Of a DNA stretch of 31,934 nt, positions 7,940 through 16,047 are shown one piece after another (positions within the stretch are counted from its first letter, which is position 1; every line of letters begins with the position of its first letter). Under the pieces are notes generated by a model that was given only the letters and a program-made list of their open reading frames with translations, had not been told where the DNA came from and ran no database searches. The position numbers and the translations under genes were made by a program. The DNA lies in assembly GCA_023426505.1 (NCBI GenBank), contig JAFAAP010000012.1, positions 1 through 31,934 on the forward strand, given 5' to 3'. The stretch is from Pseudomonadota bacterium. Lineage in GTDB: Bacteria; Pseudomonadota; Alphaproteobacteria; Rhizobiales; Beijerinckiaceae.

Positions 7940-7970
7940 GGGACAGGCGCCGACCTGCGGCGCCTGTTCC
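7940..7970 (-). terminator. Hairpin after the second RTX gene
   Basis: ACAGGCGCC (7943-7951) pairs with GGCGCCTGT (7959-7967) around a 7-base loop; G·T and G:C pairs extend the stem to 7940 and 7970. It lies just past the minus-strand RTX stop codon. There is no T run, so it may act as an mRNA 3' stabiliser or a weak terminator. Confidence 0.5.
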
Positions 7971-7980
7971 GGCCACCCTG

Positions 7981-9294
7981 TCAGAGCAGGAAGTCGTCCT
8001 TCGCCAGAAGGCGGGTCGAGCTCTGCAGGAGGACCTCGAAATCCGCCGTCAGGTTGCCGTCCACATCCGCCTGGACGATCGTGTTGCCGAGGCCGTCCAG
8101 CTCGAACCGCAACTGACCGGCCTCCGTGAAGGCCGCCGAGCCGATGAACGTGAAGGCCTGATTGCCGTCCACAAGCGTGTTGGCGTCAATGCTGCGCAGG
8201 TCGATGACGTCGGCCGAGGTGAAGTCCAGGATGCGGTCGCGAGTCGTCTCCCCGGCGAGACTTTCAGTAACGGCATTGAATTGGAACGCATCACGCCCCC
8301 CGTCGCCCTTCAATGCATCGCTACCTGCCCCACCGTGGAGAACATCGTCTCCGCCTGAGCCCTTGAGCGTGTCATTCCCGGCGCCGCCAAATAGCTTGTT
8401 GTCGCCAGAATTGCCGCTAACGTAATTGTCGAGATCGTTTCCACGTGCCGCTGCATCCCCTGTCCGACTCAATGAGAGTCGCTCCACGCCAGCCATTTCG
8501 CTTCGACTTGCCAAGCTGAAGCTTACGGTACTTAGCACTCTGTCAATCCCGCCGGCAGCACTCGTATCGCTCTCGATGACCTGATCCCGCCGATCGTCGA
8601 CGCGGTAGGTGTCATTTCCGGCACCTCCGTCCATCCGATCTACGCCAGCGGCGCCATCAAGGTAGTCGTTCCCGGCTCCGCCCACGAGATAGTCCGAGCC
8701 CGTCTCTCCGAATAGCCGATCCGCACCATCACCGCCCTCGATCCGGTCGTTCCCGACGCCGCCATAGACCCGGTCGTTTCCGGCCTGCCCGACGAGAACG
8801 TCGTTCACGAACATCTGGTCCAGGCGGTTGAACAGCGGCACCTCGTTGAAGGTCACGCCGTCCGGCAGGTGCGTCGCCAGGTTGATGCCGACCGTGTGCA
8901 GGGCCGATGCCACGAGGGTGTTGCTGTTGGCGCCCTCGCCCGTGTCGAAGCCGAAGGAGTCGACGCCGTAGAGGAGGTTGGCCTTGTCGACGTTGACGGC
9001 GTGCTGGACCATGAGCTGCCATACGGCCTCGGGATCACGCCCGCCAAGGTTGAGATCCGTATGGTTACGCTGCTCCGGGGTCGCCGAGCCTCGCGCATCG
9101 GCGGATCTGGCAAGCGGGATATCGGCCTGTGTGACGAGGGTTGCATCGCCTCCGGCATCGCCGCGGATGACCCGCTCGTCAATGACCCGTCCGGCGTCGT
9201 CGGTGACCGTCTTCACGAGGTAGAGGTGCTGATAGGGAGTGGCGAAGCCGCGGAAGGATACGGTTTTCGATTCGATCGCGATGGTGGTGGGCAA
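7981..9294 (-). CDS. RTX calcium-binding protein with an unassigned N-terminal domain
   Basis: A 437-residue protein read from a TTG at 9294, preceded by TTAGGAGAGG on the minus strand; no better start is seen. Residues about 1-165 form a distinct non-repeat domain ('YQHLYLVKTVTDDAGRV', 'GRDPEAVWQLMVQHAVNVDK', 'GANSNTLVASALHTVGI') that I cannot name. RTX repeats follow in two blocks: 'GQAGNDRVYGGVGNDRIEGG...' and, after a linker with 'VLSTVSFSLAS', 'SGDNKLFGGAGNDTLKGSGG...'. 'RDAFQFNA' leads into a serralysin-type C-terminal region ending DDFLL, consistent with a type I secretion signal. It is probably an extracellular calcium-folded protein. No ABC exporter is nearby. DNA within the repeat part is somewhat less GC-biased than neighbours. 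Confidence 0.85.
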   Translation of the reverse strand: MPTTIAIESKTVSFRGFATPYQHLYLVKTVTDDAGRVIDERVIRGDAGGDATLVTQADIPLARSADARGSATPEQRNHTDLNLGGRDPEAVWQLMVQHAVNVDKANLLYGVDSFGFDTGEGANSNTLVASALHTVGINLATHLPDGVTFNEVPLFNRLDQMFVNDVLVGQAGNDRVYGGVGNDRIEGGDGADRLFGETGSDYLVGGAGNDYLDGAAGVDRMDGGAGNDTYRVDDRRDQVIESDTSAAGGIDRVLSTVSFSLASRSEMAGVERLSLSRTGDAAARGNDLDNYVSGNSGDNKLFGGAGNDTLKGSGGDDVLHGGAGSDALKGDGGRDAFQFNAVTESLAGETTRDRILDFTSADVIDLRSIDANTLVDGNQAFTFIGSAAFTEAGQLRFELDGLGNTIVQADVDGNLTADFEVLLQSSTRLLAKDDFLL

Positions 9295-9431
9295 GGACCT
9301 CTCCTAACGTCAAGGCACGGTTTCCGGGTACCTCCAACGAGCAGGACGTGAGTAAGTTCCCATCCGCCATGCGGCCACGGCCCGGTATGGCGGCGCCTTG
9401 CCGATCCTCGTCACGTTCCGAGGAGGACGCG

Positions 9432-9797
9432 CTAGTCGGGGAATTCTTCAATCGCATCAACCTTTTCGGGATAGAAGGCCAGGTGCCCGGCGATCTCGCC
9501 CACGGCCGGGAACGGCTGCTCGTAGCTCCAGGCCGCGTTCTCCCGCACCAACCCGCCGGCGGTCGCCGTGAAGTAGGACGCGTCTCCCTTGTAGGGGCAG
9601 TGCGTATGGTGGTCCGTGCGCTCCATCAGGTCCATCCGGACGTTCTTGCGCGGGATGTATTGAACGGGCGGGAGCGTCGCTTCCCTCAGGGTCAGGGCTT
9701 CCGTCGTCTCGGCCACGATGAAGCCGCCGAGCACGACCCGGACGCGATGCGGGTTTTTCTCGACCGTGATCGGATGGTTGGGTCCGGGCTCTTTCAT
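9432..9797 (-). CDS. DUF427 domain protein
   Basis: The 121-residue product from the ATG at 9797 matches the DUF427 pattern: 'HPITVEKNPHRVRVVLGGFIVAETTEAL', 'LPPVQYIPRKNVRMDLM', 'HHTHCPYKGDASYFT' and 'AAWSYEQPFPAVGEIAGHLAFYPEKVD'. The family is widespread, compact and beta-rich; its biochemical role is not established. A longer frame to 10061 overlaps the methyltransferase gene and is not real. The gene stands 73 bases from the next minus-strand gene and may be a separate unit. Confidence 0.92.
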   Translation of the reverse strand: MKEPGPNHPITVEKNPHRVRVVLGGFIVAETTEALTLREATLPPVQYIPRKNVRMDLMERTDHHTHCPYKGDASYFTATAGGLVRENAAWSYEQPFPAVGEIAGHLAFYPEKVDAIEEFPD

Positions 9798-9870
9798 GGC
9801 GACACCTGCTCGATAGGCATAAACGGAAGATAGAGCGGCATGCCTTTCGCCCAAGAGGAGGTGAGGACGC

Positions 9871-10761
9871 CTACTCCGGCTTGGGCTCCTTCGGGTCCGG
9901 CACGGGCGTTTCGGGCACCCCGAGGGCGTCGGCGAGGCGCATCTTGGCCGAGCCCGGCCGCAGGGGCTTCTGCTGGCTTTCATGCGGGACCCAGCCCGAG
10001 AGCCAGACGATCTCGAAGGTGGCGGGAAGCCGCCCGTCCGGGTCGGCGAAGCGCTCGGCATAGATCTGCGCCGCCCGCAGCAGGGTGGCGCGCCGCAGAG
10101 GCGTCCTGCGGCGATCGTTGAGGGCGTTGGAAAAGCCCATCAGCCGGAGATCCCGCATGAGCGCGAAGGGGTCCCCGTAGCGCACCCGCACCACCTCCGA
10201 ATCGGCCACCGGCAGGGCGAATCCCGCCCGCTGGAGCAGCCCGCCCAGGTCGCGCACATCCGCAAAGGGAGCGACGCGCGGGCTCACGCCGCCCTCCAGC
10301 TCGGCCTCGGCCTGGGTGAAGGCCTGGCGCAACTCCGTGAGCGTTGCGCCGCCGAGAAGCGCCCCGATGAAGAGGCCGTCGGACTTGAGCGCCCGGCGGA
10401 TCTGCAAGAGGGCGCCGGGCAGGTCGTTGACGCTCTGGAGCGCCAGCAGCGACACGGCCAGATCGAAGCGCCCGCCCGCAAAGGGCAGGCGCTCCTCGTC
10501 GCCCAGGATCGTCCCCGGCTCCGGCAGGGATGCCAGACGCACCACCTGCTCCGCCCGGCCGGACCGGCGCAGCGCCTCGGTGGCGGCGGGCGTCGGGGTG
10601 CCGATATCGAGAGCCAAAGGGAACGGACGCAGGACCGTCGAGAGGCGCTCCTCCAGGTCGCCGACCGCGCGCTCGAGCAGGAAATCGGCATAGCCGGCCT
10701 TCAGCGCGCGGGCGAGGCGGCGACGGACGAGAGGGCGATCGAAGACGGTTGGTGCGCTCAT
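9871..10761 (-). CDS. SAM-dependent methyltransferase, BioC/NDUFAF5-like
   Basis: A 296-residue class I methyltransferase. The start 'FDRPLVRRRLARA' and the weak motif I 'ALDIGTPTPAATEAL' followed by 'LPFAGGRFDLAVSLLALQSVNDLPGALLQIRRALKSDG' are typical of the alphaproteobacterial group related to mitochondrial NDUFAF5. Motif I departs from the usual GxGxG, which is also common in this group. NDUFAF5 hydroxylates a complex I subunit; whether this bacterial relative does so is unproven. The gene is divergent from comF, an arrangement common in Rhizobiales. The frame extends to 11289, but the ATG at 10761 begins the recognisable protein. No strong ribosome site is visible. Confidence 0.85.
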   Translation of the reverse strand: MSAPTVFDRPLVRRRLARALKAGYADFLLERAVGDLEERLSTVLRPFPLALDIGTPTPAATEALRRSGRAEQVVRLASLPEPGTILGDEERLPFAGGRFDLAVSLLALQSVNDLPGALLQIRRALKSDGLFIGALLGGATLTELRQAFTQAEAELEGGVSPRVAPFADVRDLGGLLQRAGFALPVADSEVVRVRYGDPFALMRDLRLMGFSNALNDRRRTPLRRATLLRAAQIYAERFADPDGRLPATFEIVWLSGWVPHESQQKPLRPGSAKMRLADALGVPETPVPDPKEPKPE

Positions 10762-10863
10762 GAGGCGCTCGATATGGCGTGAAAGGCGCCAAGAACCAAG
10801 GCCCAATCGTCCTCCCCGGACGGAGAGATGCGGGAGCGCGACGCCGCCGCTAAGCTTGGCCTC

Positions 10864-11628
10864 ATGACAGGATGGCTCGATCGACGTCGGGTAGGCGCCG
10901 CCCTCAGTCGGGTCTGCGGCTCGCTGCTCGGCCTCCTCTACCCGCCGACCTGCATCGCCTGCCAGGGGGCGACCGGCGTACCGCATGCGCTGTGCGCCTC
11001 CTGCTGGTCCGGCATCCGGTTCATCGAAAGGCCCTATTGCGAGCGGCTCGGCACGCCGTTTTCGGTCGATCTCGGCCAGCCCCTCCTGTCGCCCGCCGCC
11101 ATCGCCGACCCGCCGGTCTTCGGCCGCGCCCGGGCGGCGGCGGAATACGACGGCACCGCGAGCCTCCTTGTGCACCGGCTCAAGTACAACGACCGGCCGG
11201 AGCTCGCCCGGGCTCTGGGGACTATGATGGCCCGGGCGGGCGCGGAAGTGCTGGCCGACGCCGACGTGATCGTGCCGGTGCCGCTCCACCGCTGGCGCCT
11301 GTGGCGGCGGCGGTTCAATCAGGCCATGGCGCTGGCCGCGAGGGTCTCGGCGGAGAGCGGCGTGCCCTGCGACCCGTTCCTGCTCGGCCGCGTGAAGCGC
11401 ACCCGCCGGCAGGTCGGCCTCACCCGGGCGCAGCGGCAGGAGAACCTGCAGGGCGCCTTCCGGGTCCCGCCCGAGGCGAAAGCGCGGCTGAAGGGCAAGC
11501 GCGTCCTCCTCGTCGACGGCGTGCTCACCACGGGCGCCACCGCGAACGCCGCCTCGCGCGCGCTCCTGCGCGGCGGTGCGGCGACGGTGGATATTCTCGC
11601 CTTCGCCCGCGTTGTGACAGAGGCCTGA
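10864..11628 (+). CDS. comF: ComF-family phosphoribosyltransferase-like protein
   Basis: 254 residues from the ATG at 10864; an in-frame ATG at 10828 would add 12 residues, and neither start has a convincing ribosome site. Two CxxC pairs near the N-terminus ('TCIACQ', 'LCASCW') form the zinc-binding double zinc ribbon of the ComF family. The phosphoribosyltransferase fold follows, with 'VIVPVPLHRWRLWRRRFNQA' and the PRPP loop 'VLLVDGVLTTGAT' (Asp218-Gly219). The usual motif has two acidic residues (VDD); here the second is Gly. ComF proteins act in DNA uptake in competent bacteria; elsewhere the role is not settled. It is first of a cluster with grxC, nitrilase and DUF1178. Confidence 0.9.
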   Translation: MTGWLDRRRVGAALSRVCGSLLGLLYPPTCIACQGATGVPHALCASCWSGIRFIERPYCERLGTPFSVDLGQPLLSPAAIADPPVFGRARAAAEYDGTASLLVHRLKYNDRPELARALGTMMARAGAEVLADADVIVPVPLHRWRLWRRRFNQAMALAARVSAESGVPCDPFLLGRVKRTRRQVGLTRAQRQENLQGAFRVPPEAKARLKGKRVLLVDGVLTTGATANAASRALLRGGAATVDILAFARVVTEA

Positions 11629-11640
11629 CCAATCCTATAT
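11612..11640 (+). promoter_or_regulatory. Candidate sigma-70 type promoter for grxC
   Basis: TTGTGA (11612-11617) and CTATAT (11635-11640) are separated by 17 bases, matching the alphaproteobacterial housekeeping pattern. The -10 lies 33 bases before the grxC start and overlaps the end of comF. It would allow grxC-nit-DUF1178 to be transcribed separately from comF. Confidence 0.45.
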
Positions 11641-11673
11641 GTCACTCTCTTGCCTGACGGAGACCTGTCCGAG

Positions 11674-11931
11674 ATGCCCGACATCACGATCTACACGAAG
11701 AGCTGGTGCCCCTACTGCGCCGCCGCCAAGAAGCTGCTCGAGGAGAAAGGCGCCGCCTTCACCGAGATCGACATCGAGGCCAAGCCCGAGAAGCGCGCCG
11801 AGATGATCCAGAAGGCGGGCGGCCGCACCACCGTGCCGCAGATCTTCATCGGCAGCCGGCACGTGGGCGGCTGCGACGACCTCTACGCCATGGATGACAG
11901 GGGCCAGCTCGAGCCGCTATTAGAGGCTTGA
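11674..11931 (+). CDS. grxC: Glutaredoxin 3
   Basis: An 85-residue dithiol glutaredoxin with the classic active site CPYC at residues 12-15 ('YTKSWCPYC'), the cis-Pro motif 'TTVPQIFI' and the glutathione-binding 'GGCDDLYAMD'. It reduces protein disulfides and mixed disulfides with glutathione in the cytoplasm. The ATG at 11674 fits the family length; an upstream TTG at 11650 would add eight residues. The nitrilase gene downstream starts 20 bases after the stop, so they are probably co-transcribed. That link is meaningful because nitrilases of this branch remove a glutathione by-product. Confidence 0.96.
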   Translation: MPDITIYTKSWCPYCAAAKKLLEEKGAAFTEIDIEAKPEKRAEMIQKAGGRTTVPQIFIGSRHVGGCDDLYAMDDRGQLEPLLEA

Positions 11932-11951
11932 GACCAACCCGCGAGAGCCCG

Positions 11952-12815
11952 ATGACCTCCACCCGCTTCAAAGCCGCCTGCGTCCAGATGCGCTCCGGAC
12001 GTGACCCGCTCAGGAACCGCGACGCTGCGGCGGCTCTGGTGCGAGAAGCCGCGGCGCAAGGCGCCGATTTCGTCCAGACGCCGGAGATGACCTCGCTGGT
12101 GTGCCGGGATCGGGCCGAGCTGTTCGACAAGGTCGGGCCGGAGGAGCAGGACGCGACGCTCCTGGCCCTGCGCGAGGTGGCGCGGGAGCGGGGTGTCATG
12201 GTGCATCTCGGCTCGATCGCCGTGAAGGATGGCGACAAGGTCGCCAACCGCGCCTTCCTGATCGGCCAGGACGGCGGGATCGTCGCCTCCTACGACAAGA
12301 TCCACCTCTACGACGTGGATCTCCCCAACGGCGAGAGCTGGCGCGAATCGGCCACCTATACGGGCGGCGACCGCGCCGTGCTGGCCGAAACGCCCTGGGG
12401 GTGGCTTGGGCTTACGATCTGCTACGACGTGCGCTTCGCGGCCCTCTACAAGGCGCTCGCCGAGAACGGCGCCTCGTTCCTGTCGGCCCCGGCCGCCTTC
12501 ACCAGGCAGACCGGCGAGGCGCACTGGCACGTGCTGCACCGCTCGCGCGCCATCGAGACCGGCTCCTTCATGATCTCGGCGGCCCAAGGGGGCCTGCACG
12601 AGGACGGCCGCGAGACCTTCGGCCATTCCCTCATCGTCGATCCCTGGGGCCGGGTGCTGGCGGAAGGCGGCACCGAGCCGGGCGTGATCCTGGCCGAGAT
12701 CGACACCGGCCTCGTGGCGGAAGCCCGCGGCCGCATCCCGACCCTCAAGAACGCCAGAGGCTTCCGGGTGGAGGCGGTTGCCGCCACCGCGCCCGCAAAG
12801 GCCGCGTCGGCCTGA
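11952..12815 (+). CDS. Carbon-nitrogen hydrolase (Nit-type amidase, probably deaminated glutathione amidase)
   Basis: A 287-residue nitrilase-superfamily enzyme with the full catalytic triad: Glu45 ('TPEMTS'), Lys116 ('YDKIHLYDVDLPNG') and Cys157 ('LTICYDVRF'). The sequence 'ESWRESATYTGGD' and 'HVLHRSRAIETGSFMISAAQGG' fits the Nit1/Nit2 branch, which hydrolyses the alpha-keto amide formed when transaminases act on glutathione or glutamine. The position directly behind grxC supports a glutathione-related job. An omega-amidase activity is the main alternative. The ATG at 11952 is chosen over an upstream in-frame codon at 11928 that overlaps grxC. Confidence 0.92.
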   Translation: MTSTRFKAACVQMRSGRDPLRNRDAAAALVREAAAQGADFVQTPEMTSLVCRDRAELFDKVGPEEQDATLLALREVARERGVMVHLGSIAVKDGDKVANRAFLIGQDGGIVASYDKIHLYDVDLPNGESWRESATYTGGDRAVLAETPWGWLGLTICYDVRFAALYKALAENGASFLSAPAAFTRQTGEAHWHVLHRSRAIETGSFMISAAQGGLHEDGRETFGHSLIVDPWGRVLAEGGTEPGVILAEIDTGLVAEARGRIPTLKNARGFRVEAVAATAPAKAASA

Positions 12816-12873
12816 CGGCGCGGCGACGCCCGCGAACCTTGGCATCACGCGATCCCATTCCCATCTCACAGCC

Positions 12874-13317
12874 ATGATCAAGTACGCCCTGGCCTGCGAG
12901 CAGGCCCACGAGTTCGAAAGCTGGTTTCCGTCGAGCGACGCCTACGAGGCGCAGCGCAAGCGCGGCTTCGTGACCTGCCCCTATTGCAACTCGTCCAAGG
13001 TCGAAAAGCAGATCATGGCGCCCCGGATCGCCCGTACCGACAAGGAGCTTGCGCCCGCCGCACAGCCGCAGCCCGTGGCGGCGTTCTCGGAGAAGGAGCG
13101 GGAGATCCGCGCAATGATCCGGGCGGTGCGCGAGCACGTGATGCAGAACGCCGAGAACGTCGGCCGCGGCTTCGCCGACGAGGCGCGCAAGATGCATTAC
13201 GGCGAGGCCGAGGAACGCGCGATCTACGGCGAAGCCGACGGGACCGAGGTGCGCTCCCTGCTGGAAGAGGGAATCGGCATCCTGCCCCTGCCCGTCCTGC
13301 CTGACGACCGGAACTAG
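12874..13317 (+). CDS. DUF1178 family protein
   Basis: 147 residues starting 'MIKYALACEQAHEFESWF', the DUF1178 signature (C-x2-GH-xF-xxWF; here the Gly is Ala), followed by 'GFVTCPYCNSSKVEKQIMAPRI', so Cys8 and a CPYC pair may hold a metal. The middle is a flexible Ala/Pro linker and the C-terminal half is helical, ending 'GILPLPVLP', which is also typical. The function is unknown. It is the last gene of the comF-grxC-nit cluster, 58 bases after the nitrilase, an order common in Rhizobiales. Confidence 0.92.
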   Translation: MIKYALACEQAHEFESWFPSSDAYEAQRKRGFVTCPYCNSSKVEKQIMAPRIARTDKELAPAAQPQPVAAFSEKEREIRAMIRAVREHVMQNAENVGRGFADEARKMHYGEAEERAIYGEADGTEVRSLLEEGIGILPLPVLPDDRN

Positions 13318-13382
13318 CCGGCCGCTCGACCTTTTTGCCGGATGCCCCATCTCAAACCTCACGAGCAGGCGGGGCATCTTCC

Positions 13383-13904
13383 TTGGCGGTCTATTTCACC
13401 AGCGACACCCATTTCGGCGATCCGCGCGTGCTGCGCATCGACAAGCGCCCGTTCAAGACGATCCCCGAACACGACGAGGCGCTGATCGCCCACTGGAACG
13501 AAACAGTCTCGCCTGACGACGAGGTCTGGCACCTCGGCGACTTCGCCCTGCATGTGCGGCCGGAGCGGATCGACCAGCTGCTCGGCCTCCTCCACGGACG
13601 CAAGCACCTGATCACCGGCAACAACGACGGGCCGGCGACGCTCGCGGCGAAAGGCTGGGAGAGCGTGCAGGCCTACGCCGAGATCCAGGTCGATGGCCAT
13701 GCTCTGGTGCTCTGCCACTACGCCTTCCGGACCTGGAAGAACATGGGCCGCGGCTGGCTCGACCTGCATGGCCACTCCCACGGCAAGCTCAAGCGCCAGA
13801 CGAGGCAGTTCGACGTGGGCGTCGATGCGTGGGACTACCGGCCGGTCACCCTGGAGCAGCTTCTAAGTTCCTCCCGGATTCGTCATCGAACGGCCCACGC
13901 TTGA
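13383..13904 (+). CDS. Calcineurin-like metallophosphoesterase
   Basis: The family motifs occur in order: 'YFTSDTHFGDPR' (metal-binding Asp and His), 'WHLGDFAL', 'LITGNNDGP' (GNxD with Asn and Asp), 'LCHYAFRTW' and 'DLHGHSHGK'. These form the two-metal centre of the cytoplasmic phosphoesterase family; the substrate is unknown. The start is uncertain: TTG at 13383 gives 173 residues and begins right at the conserved fold ('MAVYFTSD'), while a TTG at 13335 would add 16 unconserved residues. Neither has a good ribosome site. The gene stands alone between the DUF1178 gene and nhaA. Confidence 0.88.
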   Translation: MAVYFTSDTHFGDPRVLRIDKRPFKTIPEHDEALIAHWNETVSPDDEVWHLGDFALHVRPERIDQLLGLLHGRKHLITGNNDGPATLAAKGWESVQAYAEIQVDGHALVLCHYAFRTWKNMGRGWLDLHGHSHGKLKRQTRQFDVGVDAWDYRPVTLEQLLSSSRIRHRTAHA

Positions 13905-13961
13905 GCCTTCCGTCCCCGAACCGCGCGCCCTATGACCCGTTCTGTTCGATAGGAGACGGGA

Positions 13962-15191
13962 ATGGATCAGGGACGGGGCGAGGCCGGAGCGACCAACAGG
14001 ACGAGGCGTATCTCGCTGATGCGACGGTTCTTCGACAGCGAGGCTTCGGGCGGCATGATCCTCATGGGCGTGACGATCGTCGCGCTCGTCGTCGCCAATT
14101 CGCCCGCGGCCGGGCTCTATTTCGGCGTGCTCAAGACCTACGTCCTGGGCCTCTCCGTCCTGCACTGGATCAACGACGCCCTCATGGCCGTGTTCTTCCT
14201 GCTGGTGGGGCTCGAGATCAAGCGCGAGTTCCTGGACGGGCAGCTTTCCACTTGGCCGCGGCGGGTCCTGCCCGGCATCGCGGCCTTCGGGGGCATGCTG
14301 GTGCCGGCGCTCGTCTACGTGGCCGTGACCTGGAACGACCCGACGCTCCTGCGCGGCTGGGCGATTCCCGCCGCCACCGACATCGCCTTCGCGCTCGGCG
14401 TCCTGGCGATCCTCGGCACGCGGGTCCCGACCTCCCTCAAGATCTTCCTGACGGCGCTGGCGATCCTCGACGATCTCGGGGCGATCGTGATCATCGCGCT
14501 CTTCTATACGGGGGACCTGGCCCTGCCTATGCTGGGGCTCGCCACCTTGAGCATCGCGGTTCTCGTCGCCCTCAACCGCTTCGGGGTCACGGCGCTCGCA
14601 CCCTATCTGGCGGTCGGCGCCCTCCTCTGGTTCTTCGTGCTGAAATCGGGCATCCACGCGACCCTGGCCGGCGTTGCGCTCGCCATGACGATCCCGCTCC
14701 ACGCCGAGCCGAAGAAGACCCGGGCGGAGGATTCGCCGCTCCACGCCCTGGAGCATGCCCTCCAGCCCTGGGTGGCGTACGCGATCATCCCGATCTTCGG
14801 CTTCGCCAATGCGGGCGTGTCCTTCGCGGGGCTCTCGGCCGATGCGATCCTGGCTCCCCTGCCGCTCGGCATCGCGCTCGGGCTTTTCCTGGGCAAGCAG
14901 ATTGGCGTCTACGCCTTCTCGGAACTTGCTATCCGATCTGGCCTCGCCGACGTGCCGGCGGGCGCCACGCGCCTGCAATGCTACGGGGTGGCGCTCCTGT
15001 GCGGCATCGGCTTCACCATGAGCCTGTTCATCGGGGCCCTCGCCTTCCCGAACGACCCGGACCTGATCGACGCCACCAAGATCGGCGTCCTCACCGGGTC
15101 CCTGCTCTCGGCGCTGGCCGGCTTCCTGATCCTGCGGGCCGCCCCGCGGGAGCAGACCCCGGCCTATCAGGCAGCAGCCAGCAGCATGTAG
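13962..15191 (+). CDS. nhaA: Na+/H+ antiporter NhaA
   Basis: A 409-residue membrane protein with about twelve hydrophobic segments. It exchanges sodium for protons across the inner membrane and controls pH and salt tolerance. Key features are 'PAATDIAFALGVLAILG' and the ion-binding Asp pair in 'LAILDDLGAIVIIALFYT', plus 'LKSGIHATLAGVALAMTIPL' and 'CGIGFTMSLFIGALAF'. The ATG at 13962 follows AGGAGACGGG. Its last 25 bases overlap the end of the convergent ubiG gene. Confidence 0.97.
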   Translation: MDQGRGEAGATNRTRRISLMRRFFDSEASGGMILMGVTIVALVVANSPAAGLYFGVLKTYVLGLSVLHWINDALMAVFFLLVGLEIKREFLDGQLSTWPRRVLPGIAAFGGMLVPALVYVAVTWNDPTLLRGWAIPAATDIAFALGVLAILGTRVPTSLKIFLTALAILDDLGAIVIIALFYTGDLALPMLGLATLSIAVLVALNRFGVTALAPYLAVGALLWFFVLKSGIHATLAGVALAMTIPLHAEPKKTRAEDSPLHALEHALQPWVAYAIIPIFGFANAGVSFAGLSADAILAPLPLGIALGLFLGKQIGVYAFSELAIRSGLADVPAGATRLQCYGVALLCGIGFTMSLFIGALAFPNDPDLIDATKIGVLTGSLLSALAGFLILRAAPREQTPAYQAAASSM

Positions 15192-15907
15192 TTGACCGCC
15201 ATGTCGGACGAGAGTGACCACTCGCCCCGGAGCGGGTTGTAGACCACGCCGGTCGTGTCCGTGACCCGGAAGCCCGCCGCCTCGATGGCGGCGCTCAGCT
15301 CGTCCGGGGTCACGAACCTGTCCCATTCGTGAGTGCCCTTCGGCAGCCAGCCCAGCACGTATTCGGCCCCCACGATCGCGAGCGCGAAGGAGCGCAGGGT
15401 CCGGTTGAGGGTCGCCATGGCGAGCGCGCCGCCGGGCTTCACCGCCCTCGCGCAGGCGTCCACGAAGGCCTGCACGTCGGCCACGTGCTCCACCACCTCC
15501 ATGGCGAGCACCATGTCGAAGGTTTCGCCCCGGGCCACCACCGCCTCGACGGTCTCGCTGCGGTAATCGATGCCCAGCCCGCTGCGCTCCGCGTGGAGCC
15601 GGGCCACCGAGACGTTGGTGGGGGCGGGATCGAGCCCCGTCACCGTTGCGCCGAGCCGGGCCAGCGGCTCGGACAGGACGCCGCCGCCGCAGCCCACGTC
15701 GAGGATCGTGAGCCCCTCCAGCGACCGGGGCGAGCGCGGGTCGCGCCCGAACCGGCGGCAGGCCTCGTCCCGGACATAGGCCAGCCGGATCGGGTTGAAC
15801 TTGTGCAGGACCCGCATCGGCCCTTTCGGATCCCACCACGTCTCGGCGATCCGCTCGAAGCGGGCGACCTCGGCCGGGTCGATGGTGGTCGATGCGCCCT
15901 CGGACAT
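15167..15907 (-). CDS. ubiG: Ubiquinone biosynthesis O-methyltransferase
   Basis: UbiG carries out both O-methylation steps in ubiquinone synthesis. The 246-residue product has 'ARFERIAETWWDPKGPMRVLHKFNPIRLAYV', specific for UbiG, then the SAM site 'LDVGCGGGVLSEPLARLGATVTGLDP' and 'MEVVEHVADVQAFVDACARAVKPGG'. The ATG at 15907 follows ACAGGAGTAT; the frame upstream to 16018 is not conserved. It is divergent from lysC, with 140 bases between start codons, and its 3' end overlaps nhaA by 25 bases on the opposite strand. Confidence 0.96.
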   Translation of the reverse strand: MSEGASTTIDPAEVARFERIAETWWDPKGPMRVLHKFNPIRLAYVRDEACRRFGRDPRSPRSLEGLTILDVGCGGGVLSEPLARLGATVTGLDPAPTNVSVARLHAERSGLGIDYRSETVEAVVARGETFDMVLAMEVVEHVADVQAFVDACARAVKPGGALAMATLNRTLRSFALAIVGAEYVLGWLPKGTHEWDRFVTPDELSAAIEAAGFRVTDTTGVVYNPLRGEWSLSSDMAVNYMLLAAA

Positions 15908-15959
15908 CGGATACTCCTGTTGCCCCTCGCAATGGAGGGGCCGTGTGCAATTCTGCGCG

Positions 15960-15990
15960 TTGACAGCGCGCGGCCTCGCCGTCATGTATA
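15960..15990 (+). promoter_or_regulatory. Candidate promoter for lysC
   Basis: A perfect TTGACA (15960-15965) is followed, 17-19 bases on, by the -10-like stretch CATGTATA (15983-15990). It lies about 58 bases before the lysC start, in the divergent ubiG-lysC gap. The -35 is strong but the -10 is not well defined. Confidence 0.4.
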
Positions 15991-16047
15991 CGCGCCTTTT
16001 CGCGCCGCGAAGGGGCAAAATTTCCCTCTTTCACGGCCTTTTAGCCC

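Noticed and set aside
13863..16034. Minus-strand open frame of 723 codons across nhaA and ubiG
   Set aside because: It runs antisense to nhaA and out of frame through ubiG, both of which are clear conserved genes; the product has no recognisable motif.
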